A stretch of 64,000 nt of DNA. Source: Aquabacterium sp. J223 (GTDB lineage Bacteria; Pseudomonadota; Gammaproteobacteria; Burkholderiales; Burkholderiaceae_C). The position numbers and the translations under genes are program-made. The notes below the pieces were generated by a model that was not told the origin of the DNA, searched no databases, and saw nothing but the letters and a program-made list of their open reading frames with translations. This document shows positions 1-9,364 of this stretch, in pieces. Within the stretch, counting starts at the first letter, position 1; each line of letters starts with the position of its first letter. The stretch spans positions 4,592,068 through 4,656,067 of the forward strand of contig NZ_CP088297.1 of the NCBI RefSeq assembly GCF_024666615.1, given 5' to 3'.

Positions 1-189
1 GAGCTGCTCAAGGCCAGCCGTAAGCGCCGCATCGCCGCCGGTGCCGGCGTGCAGGTGCAGGAGGTCAACCGCCTGCTCAACCAGTTCGAGCAGATGCAGA
101 CCATGATGAAGAAGATGAAGGGCGGCGGCCTGATGAAGATGATGAAGCGCATGGGCGGCATGAAGGGCCTGCCCGGCATGGGTCGCTGA
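1..189 (+). CDS. ffh: Signal recognition particle protein Ffh, C-terminal end (partial)
   Basis: This is the 3' end of the gene for the SRP GTPase that binds signal sequences and 4.5S RNA and delivers ribosomes to FtsY. The 62 visible residues are the tail of the M domain: a [13 protein letters not shown] helix followed by the methionine-rich stretch ([19 protein letters not shown]) that lines the signal-peptide groove, ending in GLPGMGR. The gene enters from outside the window, so the NG GTPase domain is not seen. Its partner ftsY lies close by on the opposite strand, so both halves of the targeting pathway are encoded here. Confidence 0.95.
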   Translation, partial: ELLKASRKRRIAAGAGVQVQEVNRLLNQFEQMQTMMKKMKGGGLMKMMKRMGGMKGLPGMGR

Positions 190-280
190 ACGCAGGCCCC
201 ATCGCCTCCGGTTGCGACCGGACACCTTGACGGGCGCGCGCCTTGCCGCAACGCCCCGGGGTTGTTGTAGACCCCCCACC

Positions 281-949
281 ATGACGCCCTCCCCGCTGTT
301 GTCGATCGCCTGGCCCTGGTGGCTGGCCGGCCTGGTCCTGCTGCTGCTGGTCGCCGCGTGGGCCTGGCGGCGCGGGGGCGCCAGGCCGGCCGACGAACGG
401 GGCCCGGCGCTCGACACGGTGGCCGACTGGCCGCCCACCGCGACCCCGCTGCTGCACCCGGTCGAACGCCAGGCCTTCGACCTGCTGCGGCGCGCCCTGC
501 CCGATCACCGCATCCTGGCCCAGGTGCCGCTGGCGCGCTTCCTGCGCGTGCCGACCCGGCAGTCCTACGCCCGCTGGATGGGGCGGGTGGGCCGGCTCAA
601 CGCCGACCTGCTGGTGTGCTCGCCATCGTTCCAGGTGCTGGCGGTGGTGGAGCTGCAACCGGCGCGGCCCAGCGCCCGCGCCGAGATGCGGCTGGCGCGC
701 ATGCAGCGGGTGCTGAAGGCCGCCGGCATCCCGGTGTTCGTGTGGCCGGACGACCCGCTGCCGGCCATCGACTCGGTGCGCGGGCTGCTCGGCCTGCCCG
801 AGCCGGCAGGCGGCGTCGACGCGCCGCGCACCACGCCGGGCGCCCTGCCCGACGACGACCGCTTCAACGCGGCCCCGCGCGAGGCCCGGCCCTCCACCTG
901 GTTCGACGACTTCGACGACGAGCCGAGCCTGCCGCGCGACAAGGGTTGA
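281..949 (+). CDS. DUF2726 domain membrane-anchored protein
   Basis: A 222-residue protein of unknown function. Residues about 6-28 form one hydrophobic segment (SIAWPWWLAGLVLLLLVAAW) that looks like an N-terminal membrane anchor. Residues about 50-165 match the DUF2726 pattern: HPVERQAFDLLRRALPDH, then QVPLARFLRV, RLNADLLVCS and VVELQPA, ending near PVFVW. DUF2726 has been likened to restriction-endonuclease-like folds, but catalysis is not shown here. The C-terminal 45 residues are acidic and probably disordered. The ATG at 281 was preferred to an in-frame TTG at 212 because the anchor then starts at the N-terminus. It lies between ffh and the convergent ftsY. Confidence 0.75.
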   Translation: MTPSPLLSIAWPWWLAGLVLLLLVAAWAWRRGGARPADERGPALDTVADWPPTATPLLHPVERQAFDLLRRALPDHRILAQVPLARFLRVPTRQSYARWMGRVGRLNADLLVCSPSFQVLAVVELQPARPSARAEMRLARMQRVLKAAGIPVFVWPDDPLPAIDSVRGLLGLPEPAGGVDAPRTTPGALPDDDRFNAAPREARPSTWFDDFDDEPSLPRDKG

Positions 950-958
950 TGCGAGCCG

Positions 959-2324
959 CTACGACAGCAGTGCGGCGGCGAACTCGGCGGCGTCGAAGGT
1001 CTGCAGGTCCTCCAGCTTCTCGCCGACGCCGATGAAGTAGACCGGCACCGGCCCGCCGGCGCGTTCGCGGCCCCACAGCGCGATGGCGGCCAGCACGCCG
1101 CCCTTGGCCGTGCCGTCGAGCTTGGTCACCACCAGGCCGGTGAGCTGAAGCGCGTCGTCGAAGGCCTTCACCTGCGCCAGCGCGTTCTGGCCGGTGTTGC
1201 CGTCGACCACCAGCAGCACCTCGTGCGGCGCCGTGGCGTCGGCCTTGTTGATGACACGGCGGATCTTCTTCAGCTCCTCCATCAGGTGAAGCTGGGTGGG
1301 CAGGCGCCCGGCGGTGTCGGCGATCACCACGTCGCAGCCGCGCGCCTTGCCCGCGGTCACCGCGTCGAAGGTCACCGCCGCCGGGTCGCCGCCTTCCTGG
1401 CTGACGATCTCGACGCGGTTGCGGTCGGCCCACACCGCGAGCTGTTCCTTGGCCGCCGCGCGGAAGGTGTCGGCGGCGGCCAGCAGCACCTTCTGCTCGG
1501 CCTGCGCGAGGTGGCGCGTGAGCTTGCCGATGGTGGTCGTCTTGCCGGCGCCGTTGACGCCGGCGACCATCACCACGGTGGGCGTGTGCTCGCCCACCAC
1601 CAGGCCCTTCTCCAGCGGCCGCAGCAGGTCGGCGATCGCCTCGGCGAGCAGGCCCTTCACCGCCGCGGGGTCGGTGGCGCGCGCCTCCTTCACCCGGCGG
1701 CGCAGGTCGTCGAGCAGGTAGGCCGTCGCCTTGACGCCGGCGTCGGCCATCAGCAGCGCGGCCTCGAGTTCCTCATACAGCGACTCGTCGATCTGCGTGC
1801 CGGTGAACACCTGCGCGATGTTGGAGCCCGTCTTGCGCAGGCCGTCGCGCAGGCGCGAGAACCAGCCGGCGCGCTCGACGACGGGCGCCGGCGGCGACGG
1901 GGACGCTGGCTCAGGCTCCGGCTCGGTGTCCTGCACGGGCGCGGATTCGGCCTCGCGCTCAAGCGCGGCCTCGACCTCCTCCGGCACGGCGGCCAGGGCG
2001 GCGGCCTCCAGTTCGGCGTCGGACAACGCCGGCAGCGGCTCGGGCTCGGGCACGAGCGACGGCACGGAGGCCTGCGCGGGCGGCTCGGTCTCGACCGTCG
2101 GCGCATCGGCCGACGCGGGGGGCGGCGGACGGCGAGGGCGTGTTGCGTCGCCAGAACTGCCAGGCCGGCGGCGGCGCGGGCGCGTCGGCCGCGGGCAGCG
2201 GCGCCGGCTCGGCGGCCGATGCTGAGGCGGTGGGGGGCTGCGTGGCGTCGGGGTCGGACGGCCGCGGCGACGGCGCGGTCTCGGGCGGCGCAGGAACCGC
2301 CTTTTTCTTGAAGAAGCTGAACAT
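959..2324 (-). CDS. ftsY: Signal recognition particle receptor FtsY (frameshifted in this sequence)
   Basis: SRP receptor GTPase that docks the SRP-ribosome complex at the inner membrane. The start MFSFFKKK is the typical FtsY beginning, followed by a long Pro/Ala/Glu-rich A domain and then the NG domain, with NGAGKTTTIGKL as G1, DTFRAAAKEQL, DTAGRLPTQ as G3 and TKLDGTAKGG as G4. The N-terminal 70 residues and the rest are in different frames. They join at a run of six G at 2117-2122: with one base fewer the reading continues through PPASADAPTVETEPP without a stop. The gene should be essential, so a sequencing indel is more likely than a pseudogene. It is convergent with the DUF2726 gene. Confidence 0.93.
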
Positions 2325-2369
2325 CGGGCAGGGGTGGAGCCGGTGCGGTGCGAGGACCCGACGCTTGGC

Positions 2370-2375
2370 TATAAT
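2370..2375 (+). promoter_or_regulatory. -10 element of the tRNA-Met promoter
   Basis: A perfect TATAAT lies 11 bases upstream of the mature tRNA 5' end, so transcription would start only about five bases before the tRNA. No clear -35 hexamer was found at the normal spacing. Confidence 0.6.
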
Positions 2376-2386
2376 GGCCGGCTGTA

Positions 2387-2463
<77 letters not shown>

Positions 2464-2470
2464 GACATCA

Positions 2471-2510
2471 AGCCCCGTGCAGCCCATGCGATGGCCGCAC
2501 GGGGCTTTTT
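2471..2510 (+). terminator. Rho-independent terminator of tRNA-Met
   Basis: A ten-base-pair stem, AGCCCCGTGC at 2471-2480 with GCACGGGGCT at 2497-2506, encloses a 16-base loop and is followed by TTTTT. It starts eight bases after the tRNA CCA end. Confidence 0.85.
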
Positions 2511-2531
2511 CATGGCCCGCTCGTCGGCGTC

Positions 2532-3971
2532 TCAGGCGCTGTTCAGCGGCGGCGCGATCTCTTCCAGCGACCGACGCTCGGCGTCCACGCCCCAGCGCCA
2601 GGCGATGGCCGCGGCGACGAGCACCAGCGCCGCGCCGATGGCGTAGCCGATGAAGACGTTGGACCGGTCGCCCGAGGCGATGAGCGCGCCGAACAGCGCC
2701 GGCGCCGCGAAGCCCCCGGCCAACGTGCCGACGGCATAGCACAGCGAGATGGCCAGCGCCCGCATCTCCAGCGGGAACACCTCGCTGACCGTGAGGTAGG
2801 CCGAGCTGGCCGCCGCCGAGGCGAGGAAGAACACCGCCGACCAGGCCAGCGTCTGCCCCAGCGCGTCCAGCGTGCCGGCGACGAAGCCCGCGCCGGTGAG
2901 CAGCAGGCCGACGCCGGACAGCGCGTAGGTCGTGGCGATCATGACCCGCCGTCCCCAGCGGTCGAACAGCGGCCCGAGCAGCAGCGGGCCGAGGAAGTTG
3001 CCGGCGGCGAAGGGCAGGATGTACCAGCCCACCCGCTCGGCCGGCACGCCGTAGAAGCGCGTCAGCACCAGCGAGTAGGTGAAGAAGATGGCGTTGTAGA
3101 AGAAGGCCTGCGACAGCATCAGCGACAGCACCACCGCGCTGCGTTGCGGGTAGCGCCGCAGCAGCACCGCCGCCACCTCGCGCAGGCTGGGCAGGCGGCG
3201 TTCGACGTAGCGCACCTGGCCCTGCGCCGGCACCGGCGGCAGCGGCCGGCCATGCTCGGCACGCACCTCGGCCTCGATGCCCCGCAGCAGCCGCTCGGCC
3301 TCGTCGCCGCGGCCGTGCGCGAGCAGCCAGCGCGGGCTCTCGGGCACGTGGCGGCGCAGCAGCAGGATGGCCAGCGACATCACCGCGCCGAGCGCGAAGC
3401 CGGCGCGCCAGCCCCACTCGGGGCCCAGCACCCGCGCGTCGAGCACCACCAGGCTGAGCACCGCGCCCAGCGCCGCGCCGAGCCAGAAGCTGCCGTTGAT
3501 GGCCAGGTTCACGCGGCCCCGCACCCGCGCCGGGATGAGCTCGTCGATGGCCGAGTTGATGGCCGCGTACTCGCCGCCGATGCCCAGCCCGGTGGCGAAG
3601 CGGCACAGCGCGAAGAAGGCGAAGTTCAAGCTGAAGGCGGTGGCCACGGTCGCCATCATGTAGACCGCCAGCGTCGCCATGAAGAGGCGCTTGCGGCCCA
3701 GCCGGTCGGCCATGCGGCCGAAGACCAGCGCGCCCAGCACCGCGCCGGCCACGTACAGCGACCCGGCCCAGCCCACCTGGGCGGCGGTCAGGCCCAGCGT
3801 GTCGTCGCGCTCAAGCACGCTGCCGAGCGAGCCGACAATGGTCACCTCCAACCCGTCGAGCACCCAGGCGACGCCCAGGGCCAGCACCACCCGCCAATGC
3901 CAGCGCGACCAGGGCAGGCGGTCCAGGCGGGCGGGGATGTCGCTGGCGGTGGGCAGTGGCGAAGCGGCCAT
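2532..3971 (-). CDS. MFS transporter, metabolite:H+ symporter-like
   Basis: A 479-residue inner-membrane carrier with the twelve hydrophobic segments of the major facilitator superfamily. TM1 carries DGLEVTIVG, with acidic residues as in organic-acid and niacin porters. The loop 2-3 signature is [13 protein letters not shown] and the loop 4-5 region [13 protein letters not shown] hydrophilic central loop of about 60 residues (about 215-275) separates the two six-helix halves. The substrate cannot be read from sequence; an aromatic or organic acid is the usual guess for this subfamily. The gene is monocistronic, divergent from crcB, and follows the tRNA-Met terminator in convergent orientation. 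Confidence 0.85.
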   Translation of the reverse strand: MAASPLPTASDIPARLDRLPWSRWHWRVVLALGVAWVLDGLEVTIVGSLGSVLERDDTLGLTAAQVGWAGSLYVAGAVLGALVFGRMADRLGRKRLFMATLAVYMMATVATAFSLNFAFFALCRFATGLGIGGEYAAINSAIDELIPARVRGRVNLAINGSFWLGAALGAVLSLVVLDARVLGPEWGWRAGFALGAVMSLAILLLRRHVPESPRWLLAHGRGDEAERLLRGIEAEVRAEHGRPLPPVPAQGQVRYVERRLPSLREVAAVLLRRYPQRSAVVLSLMLSQAFFYNAIFFTYSLVLTRFYGVPAERVGWYILPFAAGNFLGPLLLGPLFDRWGRRVMIATTYALSGVGLLLTGAGFVAGTLDALGQTLAWSAVFFLASAAASSAYLTVSEVFPLEMRALAISLCYAVGTLAGGFAAPALFGALIASGDRSNVFIGYAIGAALVLVAAAIAWRWGVDAERRSLEEIAPPLNSA

Positions 3972-4086
3972 CGGAGGGCGCGAAGCGGCGGTGCCGCGAC
4001 CCAGCCAGCGCCATGCCCATCGACCGGCGGTCCCACCCGGGCCGCAGGCCGGCTATCGTTGCCACCTCACCACCCTCCACCGCCCC

Positions 4087-4482
4087 ATGGCCTCCTCGGT
4101 CTTCGCCATCGGCCTCGGTGCCGCCCTCGGCGCGCTGCTGCGCTGGGCGCTCTCGCTGCGTCTCAACGGGCTGTGGCCGGCGCTGCCGCTGGGCACGCTC
4201 GCCGCCAACCTCGTCGGCGGCTACCTGGTCGGCGTGGCGGTGGGGGTCTTCGCGCAGCACCCCGGCCTGTCGCCGCTGTGGCGGCTGTTCCTCGTCACCG
4301 GCTTCCTCGGCGGGCTGACCACCTTCTCCACCTTCTCGGCCGAGGTGGTCGATGCGCTGACCGACGGCCGCACCGGCGCGGCCGTGCTCGCCGTGGCGCT
4401 GCACCTGGGCGGCAGCCTGGCGCTGACCCTGCTCGGCATCGCCACCGTGGGCCTGTGGCGCGGTGTGTCGGCGTCGGGCTGA
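4087..4482 (+). CDS. crcB: Fluoride channel CrcB/Fluc
   Basis: A 131-residue, four-helix inner-membrane protein that exports fluoride as a dual-topology dimer. It shows the family hallmarks: GALLRWALS near the N-terminus, [14 protein letters not shown] in TM2 with the conserved Asn, and [15 protein letters not shown] in TM3 with the phenylalanines that line the pore. Length is normal. No fluoride riboswitch was recognised in the 115-base gap to the divergent MFS gene. A GAF-domain gene follows after about 40 bases. Confidence 0.93.
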   Translation: MASSVFAIGLGAALGALLRWALSLRLNGLWPALPLGTLAANLVGGYLVGVAVGVFAQHPGLSPLWRLFLVTGFLGGLTTFSTFSAEVVDALTDGRTGAAVLAVALHLGGSLALTLLGIATVGLWRGVSASG

Positions 4483-4521
4483 ACGCTTCAGCACGAGGTC
4501 TCGGCGGCCGATAACCCATTG

Positions 4522-5021
4522 ATGATCCCCGCCCCGATTCCCCCGACGATGCACGGCGCCTGCAGGCGCTGCGCGAGCTGATGGTGCTGGACACGCCCCC
4601 CGAGGAACGCTTCGACCGCATCGCGCGCTTCGCCGCCGACGAGTTCGGCGTGCCCATCGCCCTGGTCAGCCTGGTCGACGAGCACCGGCAGTGGCTGAAG
4701 GCGCGGGTGGGCCTCGACGTCTGCGAGACGGCGCGCGACATCTCCTTCTGCGGCCACGCGGTGGTGCAGGACGACGTGCTCGTGGTCGAGGACGCACGCA
4801 CCGACGCCCGCTTCGCCGACAACCCGTTGGTCACCGGTGCCCCGCACATCCGCTTCTACGCCGGCGCGCCGCTCGCGCTGCCCGGCGGCCAGCGGGTGGG
4901 CACGCTGTGCCTGATCGACACCCGTCCGCGGCGTCTGGACGCGCACGACCTGGAGATCCTCGCGTCGCTGCGGCGGCTGGTGGTGGAGGAACTGCTCGGC
5001 CGGTCGGAGGACCGGGCATGA
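4522..5021 (+). CDS. GAF domain sensor protein (frameshifted near its start)
   Basis: A small stand-alone GAF domain of about 166 residues, of the type usually found at the N-terminus of sensor kinases and diguanylate cyclases. The pattern is VLDTPPEERFDRI, then FGVPIALVSLVDEHRQWLK, ETARDISFCGHAV, IRFYAGAPL and GTLCLIDTRPR. The ligand is unknown. The ATG at 4522 reads MIPAPIPP and then leaves the frame; a one-base change in the C run at 4540-4544 joins it to DDARRLQALRELMVLDT, the usual lead-in of this family. If the indel is not an error, translation could start at ATG 4581, giving 146 residues. No output domain is attached; the next gene encodes a receiver domain. Confidence 0.8.
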
Positions 5022-5079
5022 GCGCGCCGGCCCGCCCCCGAGTGCGACCTCCGCAGCGCATGGCGCGGAGGGCAGTCCA

Positions 5080-5490
5080 GTGACCGCCGGTCCCTCCCGG
5101 CCGAAGCTGGCGCTGCTCATCGTCGAGTCGCAGTTCGTCATGCGCCGCACGCTGGTCTACACCGTGCAGGAGCTGCAACTGGCCGACGTCACCGACGCCA
5201 CCAACGTCGAGCTGGGCCGACGGCAGCTCGAACTCCGGCCCTTCCACCTGCTGATCATCGACGTCGACCCGCCGCTGCCGGTGCTGGACCTGATCGACGA
5301 CATCCGGGCCGGCAGGACCGCCAGCCGACCCGACCTGCGCATCATCGCGACGCTGCCGCAGCCCCATGCGGCCACCGAGCAGCGGCTGCACGAGCTGCGG
5401 GTCACCGACCTGCTGCGCAAGCCCTACCGGGCCAAGGACGTGCTGAACGCGCTGGCCCGGCCGCGGACGGTGGCGCCACAGCCGGCCTGA
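5080..5490 (+). CDS. Response-regulator receiver-domain protein with altered acidic pocket
   Basis: A 136-residue single-domain receiver of the CheY type. Strand beta1 reads LALLIVESQ, so the usual acidic pair is Glu-Ser rather than Asp-Asp. The phosphoacceptor region is HLLIIDVDPPLP, the switch Thr is in IIATLP, and the conserved Lys is in LLRKPYR. The changed pair may weaken Mg2+ binding, so phosphorylation is uncertain. The start is a GTG at 5080, 58 bases after the GAF gene on the same strand; the pair may be co-transcribed. No DNA-binding or enzymatic output domain is present. Confidence 0.75.
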   Translation: MTAGPSRPKLALLIVESQFVMRRTLVYTVQELQLADVTDATNVELGRRQLELRPFHLLIIDVDPPLPVLDLIDDIRAGRTASRPDLRIIATLPQPHAATEQRLHELRVTDLLRKPYRAKDVLNALARPRTVAPQPA

Positions 5491-6273
5491 TCAGAAGCGC
5501 GCGCCCACCGACAGCCGCAGCACGTCCGCCGGGCCGAAGTTCTGCCGCGGGTCCCAGGCCAGGCGCGCGAACCAGTGCGGCAGGTCCCAGGTGACGGTGA
5601 GGCCGGTGCGGCGGATGAAGACCTGATCGTCGCCGCGGCCCTGCTTGCGCAGCAGGTCCACGGTCAGGCGCTGGTGGTCGGGCAGCACCCACTGGCCGTT
5701 GAGGTGCACGTGCTGCTGGCCGGTGCCGAAGCGGTCGTCGCGCACCGCGGTGACGGCGAAGGCCCCCGTGGCCTCGTCGCGCCAGCCGCCGGCCACGATC
5801 ACGGCGTCGTTGGGGTCGAAGTTCAGGTTGACGTAGGGCCGGCCGTTGGTCCGCGCCAGCGACACCTGCGCGTACCAGCGCTCGCCGGTCTCGAGCCCGA
5901 GCTGGCCGCCGCGGAAACCGCCGCTGGCGACCTGGAACGAGCTCAGCACCTTGACCGGCGCCTCGCGCCACGGCGCGCGCCGGTCCTCGATGCCCGCCCG
6001 CGCCGTGCGCCCGACGTCGGCGTCGTGGTAGGCCCCGGCCCACAGGGTGGTGTCGTGGCGGCGCCAGCGCAGGTTGAGGTCGGTGCCGTCGGGCGCGGCG
6101 CGGTGGCGGGCGGCGTAGTGGCCGAGCGTGAGCTTGACTTCGCCACGCCTCGACGAGGCGGGTTCGGGTTCGGCGGGTTCGTCGCCGGCGTCGGATTCCT
6201 GCGCCCTCACCGGCAGACCGATCGACATCAGGGCCGCGAGGACGGCGACGTGCAGCAGCAAGGGCGGGCGCAT
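5491..6273 (-). CDS. Exported protein with outer-membrane barrel-like features, function unknown
   Basis: A protein of 260 residues. The start chosen is MRPPLLLHVAVLAALMSIG, giving a signal peptide cleaved near VRAQ-ES; an in-frame start 51 bases upstream would only add a hydrophilic tail. After an acidic linker (about 25-42) the chain alternates short hydrophobic and polar strands (VKLTLGHYAARH, DLNLRWRRHDTTLWAGAYH, GGQLGLETGERWYAQVSLA, LRLSVGARF) and ends in Phe, as barrel proteins recognised by BamA often do. I do not recognise the family. It is the last gene of a minus-strand run that includes a protease, a lipoprotein and a DUF4331 protein. Confidence 0.6.
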   Translation of the reverse strand: MRPPLLLHVAVLAALMSIGLPVRAQESDAGDEPAEPEPASSRRGEVKLTLGHYAARHRAAPDGTDLNLRWRRHDTTLWAGAYHDADVGRTARAGIEDRRAPWREAPVKVLSSFQVASGGFRGGQLGLETGERWYAQVSLARTNGRPYVNLNFDPNDAVIVAGGWRDEATGAFAVTAVRDDRFGTGQQHVHLNGQWVLPDHQRLTVDLLRKQGRGDDQVFIRRTGLTVTWDLPHWFARLAWDPRQNFGPADVLRLSVGARF

Positions 6274-6310
6274 GCCCGGCCGCAGGCAATTCCAGCGCCG
6301 GGTCTCCGCC

Positions 6311-7336
6311 TCACGCGGCCGCACCTGGCTGCACCGTCAGGTACACCGGCTGCGGCGAGGTGGTGCCGCGCAGCAGCTTGAGCACGCAGCGGCGCCCGAC
6401 GCGGCTGCCGTCCAGCAGCTGGTGCAGGCCATCGACGCTGGTGACCGGCACGCCGTCCAGGCCGACGACCAGGTCGTCGCGGTGCACGCCGGCCAGCGCC
6501 GCCGGGCTGCCGGGCTCCACCGCGTGCACCCGCACGCCGGTGGACTGGTCCAGGCCGTAGGCCACCGCCAGCCGCCGGTGCACCGGCGCGGTCGCGCCGG
6601 CGACGCCCAGGTGTGCACGCTGCACCCGGCCGTGCCGCATCAGCGCCGGGATGACCCAGCGCGCCGTGTCCACCGCCACCGCGAAACCGATGGCCTGCGC
6701 GCCGCGGATGATGGCGGTGTTGACGCCGATGACACGCCCGGCCGAATCGAGCAGCGGCCCGCCCGAGTTGCCGGGGTTGATGGCGGCGTCGGTCTGCACG
6801 ACATCGGGGATCAGGCGGCCGGTGCTGGCGCGCATGCTGCGCCCCAGCGCGCTGACGATGCCGGCGGTGACGGTGTGCTCGAAGCCGAGCGGGTTGCCGA
6901 TGGCGATGGCCACCTGGCCGCGCCGCAGCGTGTCGGAGCGGCCCAGTTCGGCGTGCACCAGGCCACCGGCGGCCAGACCGTCGACGCTGAGCACCGCGAG
7001 GTCGGTGTCGGGGTCGTCGCCGACCCATCGCGCGCCGAAGCGGCGGCCGTCGGCCAGCGAGGCGGTGTAGCGCCAGGCCTTGGGCGCCGAGCCGCCCTCG
7101 CCGCGTGCCGGCGGCCGGCCCGCGCGCACCACGTGCGAGTTGGTCAGCAGGTAGCCGTCGGGCGTGAACAGGAAGCCGGAACCGCCGCCCATCGGCCGGC
7201 CGCCGTCGCTGCCCGGCTCGTGCACCTGGATGGCGGCCACCGCCGGGCCCACCCGCTCGGCGACGTCGCCCACCGTCTGCGAGTAGGCGTCCAGCAGGGC
7301 TGCGTCGGGCAGGGTGAAGTCGTCTCGGGCGCCCAT
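6311..7336 (-). CDS. S1C (HtrA/DegP-like) serine protease with one PDZ domain
   Basis: A 341-residue trypsin-like protease. The catalytic triad is visible as His in LLTNSHVV, Asp in DPDTDLAVL and Ser in NPGNSGGPL, and a C-terminal PDZ domain contains GVRVHAVEPGSPAALAGV. There is no signal peptide or membrane segment at the N-terminus (MGARDDFTLPDAALLDAY), so it is predicted to be cytoplasmic unless the start is wrong; an alternative GTG at 7360 adds eight residues but no signal. This is unusual for DegP relatives, which work in the periplasm. It sits downstream of genes for a lipoprotein and a DUF4331 protein, both exported. Confidence 0.85.
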   Translation of the reverse strand: MGARDDFTLPDAALLDAYSQTVGDVAERVGPAVAAIQVHEPGSDGGRPMGGGSGFLFTPDGYLLTNSHVVRAGRPPARGEGGSAPKAWRYTASLADGRRFGARWVGDDPDTDLAVLSVDGLAAGGLVHAELGRSDTLRRGQVAIAIGNPLGFEHTVTAGIVSALGRSMRASTGRLIPDVVQTDAAINPGNSGGPLLDSAGRVIGVNTAIIRGAQAIGFAVAVDTARWVIPALMRHGRVQRAHLGVAGATAPVHRRLAVAYGLDQSTGVRVHAVEPGSPAALAGVHRDDLVVGLDGVPVTSVDGLHQLLDGSRVGRRCVLKLLRGTTSPQPVYLTVQPGAAA

Positions 7337-7408
7337 GGCAGAAGGTCCAAAGACGCCCACGTCGGGGCGGCGGCGGCCGCTTTCAAGGCCGCCGCCGCCC
7401 CCCGCGGC

Positions 7409-7660
7409 TCACACCGCCTCGGGCTCTTCGTTCTCGGTCTTCTGCGGGTCGACGGCGTCGATGCCCACCGGCTCGCGGTCCTCGGGGGTGAGGCCGACGA
7501 TCTGGCGCAGGTAGGCGATGAGGCCGCCGCTGGTCTGGCTGGCCTCGGCCGGCACGCTCGCCAGCGGGTCCGGCGGCGGGTCGTCGCCACCGCCGCAGGC
7601 GGTCAGCGCCGCCGTGCCGAGCAGCGCGATCAGCAGGGTCTTGCGGGTGTGGGGGGACAT
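7409..7660 (-). CDS. Small lipoprotein, function unknown
   Basis: An 83-residue protein with a clear lipoprotein signal: basic MSPHTRK, a hydrophobic core and the lipobox LTAC with lipidated Cys22, followed by GGGDDPPPDP. The acidic residues after Cys do not form an obvious inner-membrane retention signal. The mature part ends in acidic residues (ENEEPEAV). The start is fixed by a strong AAGGAGG ribosome site. It begins 11 bases after the stop of the DUF4331 gene, so the two are almost certainly translated from one transcript. Confidence 0.8.
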   Translation of the reverse strand: MSPHTRKTLLIALLGTAALTACGGGDDPPPDPLASVPAEASQTSGGLIAYLRQIVGLTPEDREPVGIDAVDPQKTENEEPEAV

Positions 7661-7671
7661 GGCGGCCTCCT

Positions 7672-9243
7672 TCACTGCGACTGCGCGCCCGGCAGCGGAT
7701 GCGCCAGGTACGGGAAGGTGGACAGCAGCGGCACCACCGCCTGGTCCACCGCGTCGTGCAGGTTGAAGGTGGTGCTGCCCAGCGGCACGTTGTTCGGGTT
7801 GCACTCGGCGCCGAACTGCAGCGCGTTGTTGCTGCCGTTGGCCATGCACAGCCCGCCCATCACCGCGATCAGCGAGATGTCGACCACGTCGTCCTTCGGC
7901 CGGCGGCCGTTCGGGTAACCGGCCAGGTCCACCGCCTGCGCCAGGTTCTGCGGCCCGCCGACGCGCAGGATCTCGCCCACCACGCCCAGCCGGTTCTGCT
8001 GCGCGAAGGCCACCGGCGCGATGGCGGTGTTCAGCCGCAGCATCTCGGAGGCGGTGACGTTGGCCGGCTTGTTCACGCCCGGGATGCCGGTCAGGAAGGT
8101 GGTGACCAGGTCGTTGCGCGGCAGGTTCTTCGGCGCCGTGTTCGGCAGGTTGAGCGCGATCTCCAGCAGCGCCGGCAGCGTCGGGTGGGTCACGTAGTCG
8201 GCGAACTGGCCGTCGTCGCGCGGCTTGCTGGCGTTGAAGCGGTCCTTCGCCGGCAGGCCGATGACCACCTCGTTGACCAGCGGCATGCCCAGGCGCGAGA
8301 CCTGGGTCCAGGCGCCGCCGACCTTGGCCGCGGTCTGGTGGCCGGCCGCCGGCGCCGGGTTGATCAGCTGGCCCTGGCGCAGGCTGGCGGTGGTCCAGCC
8401 GCCGATCACCGTCTCGTTGCCGGCGACCAGGCAGTCCTTGTGCACCTCCAGCGCCAGCGTGGTGACGTTCTTGTTGGCCAGCGTGTTCGGCACGGCGTTG
8501 ATGTTGGCCGGGTTGGTGATGACGCTCACCGGCGCGTTGACCAGGTCGAAGATGGTGCCCAGGTTGACCGCGAACGGGTCGCGCCGCTGGCCGACGAACA
8601 CCCGACCCTGCTGCGAGCAGCCCGGGATGGCGACGGTGTAGACGTGCTGGCCGGCATAGGCCGCGTAGTCGCCGATGGTCTTGTTGCCGATGTTGTCCAC
8701 CGGCTTGTCGAAGCTGGTGCCGCCGCCGGCGCCCACCTTGGTCACCGCCGCCCGCGTGCCGCCGCGGCGGTCGCCGCGCACCACGTCGACGGTGAAGGCC
8801 TCGTTCAGGTTCAGCGCGGCGGCCTTGAGGCCGCTCACGGCGCCGGCCTGGATCAGCGGGATGGGCACGTTCTTGCCGCCGATGGGCAGCGTCACGCCCT
8901 TGAGCGTGTTCTGGAAGCGGAACTGGAAGGTGATGTCCTCCCGCGCGTCGCCGTTGTTGTCGATGTGGATCTCGTACAGCGCGTTGGGGTCCAGCGAGAA
9001 GTAGTTCGGCCCGCCGTAGGGGTCCTGCAGCGGCAGGTAGTTGGCGATCAGCGTGACGTGGTCGGTGCGGCCGGCCTCGTAGCTGCGGAACATGTAGAAG
9101 TCCGTGGCGTCGACCTTCGGCGTGGTCGTGATCGACGGCGCCTCGCGGTGGCTGGAGGCCTGGGCGGCCAGGCTGGCGGCAATCAGCAGGCCCGCGATGG
9201 CCGCGGGCACCGGGCGCAGCGCCGGTGATGCAAGTGGGCTCAT
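7672..9243 (-). CDS. DUF4331 family exported protein
   Basis: A 523-residue protein with a Sec signal peptide (hydrophobic AAIAGLLIAASLAAQA, cleavage near QASSHREAP). The mature N-terminus SSHREAPSI...DATDFYMFRS is the hallmark of DUF4331, along with LIANYLPLQDPYGGPNY, an Asp/Asn-rich YEIHIDNNGDAREDITFQF segment, and the later RLGMPLVNEVVIG. The biochemical role of DUF4331 is not established. GGAAGGACGAG precedes the ATG. The gene follows a HupE/UreJ-type gene after 121 bases and is tightly followed by a small lipoprotein gene, suggesting a joint envelope function. Confidence 0.88.
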   Translation of the reverse strand: MSPLASPALRPVPAAIAGLLIAASLAAQASSHREAPSITTTPKVDATDFYMFRSYEAGRTDHVTLIANYLPLQDPYGGPNYFSLDPNALYEIHIDNNGDAREDITFQFRFQNTLKGVTLPIGGKNVPIPLIQAGAVSGLKAAALNLNEAFTVDVVRGDRRGGTRAAVTKVGAGGGTSFDKPVDNIGNKTIGDYAAYAGQHVYTVAIPGCSQQGRVFVGQRRDPFAVNLGTIFDLVNAPVSVITNPANINAVPNTLANKNVTTLALEVHKDCLVAGNETVIGGWTTASLRQGQLINPAPAAGHQTAAKVGGAWTQVSRLGMPLVNEVVIGLPAKDRFNASKPRDDGQFADYVTHPTLPALLEIALNLPNTAPKNLPRNDLVTTFLTGIPGVNKPANVTASEMLRLNTAIAPVAFAQQNRLGVVGEILRVGGPQNLAQAVDLAGYPNGRRPKDDVVDISLIAVMGGLCMANGSNNALQFGAECNPNNVPLGSTTFNLHDAVDQAVVPLLSTFPYLAHPLPGAQSQ

Positions 9244-9364
9244 GGTTGTCTCGTCCTTCCGGATGGCGTGGAGGGCGACGCCGAAGCGGGCGTCGTCAGC
9301 GGCCATACGGCGACACGGCGCCGGCGGATGCGAAGCCGAGGGTTTTGGTGTGGTGGCCGGCCGG

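Noticed and set aside
4000..4090. Fluoride riboswitch in front of crcB
   Set aside because: The conserved riboswitch core sequence and pseudoknot pairing were not found in the 115-base gap.
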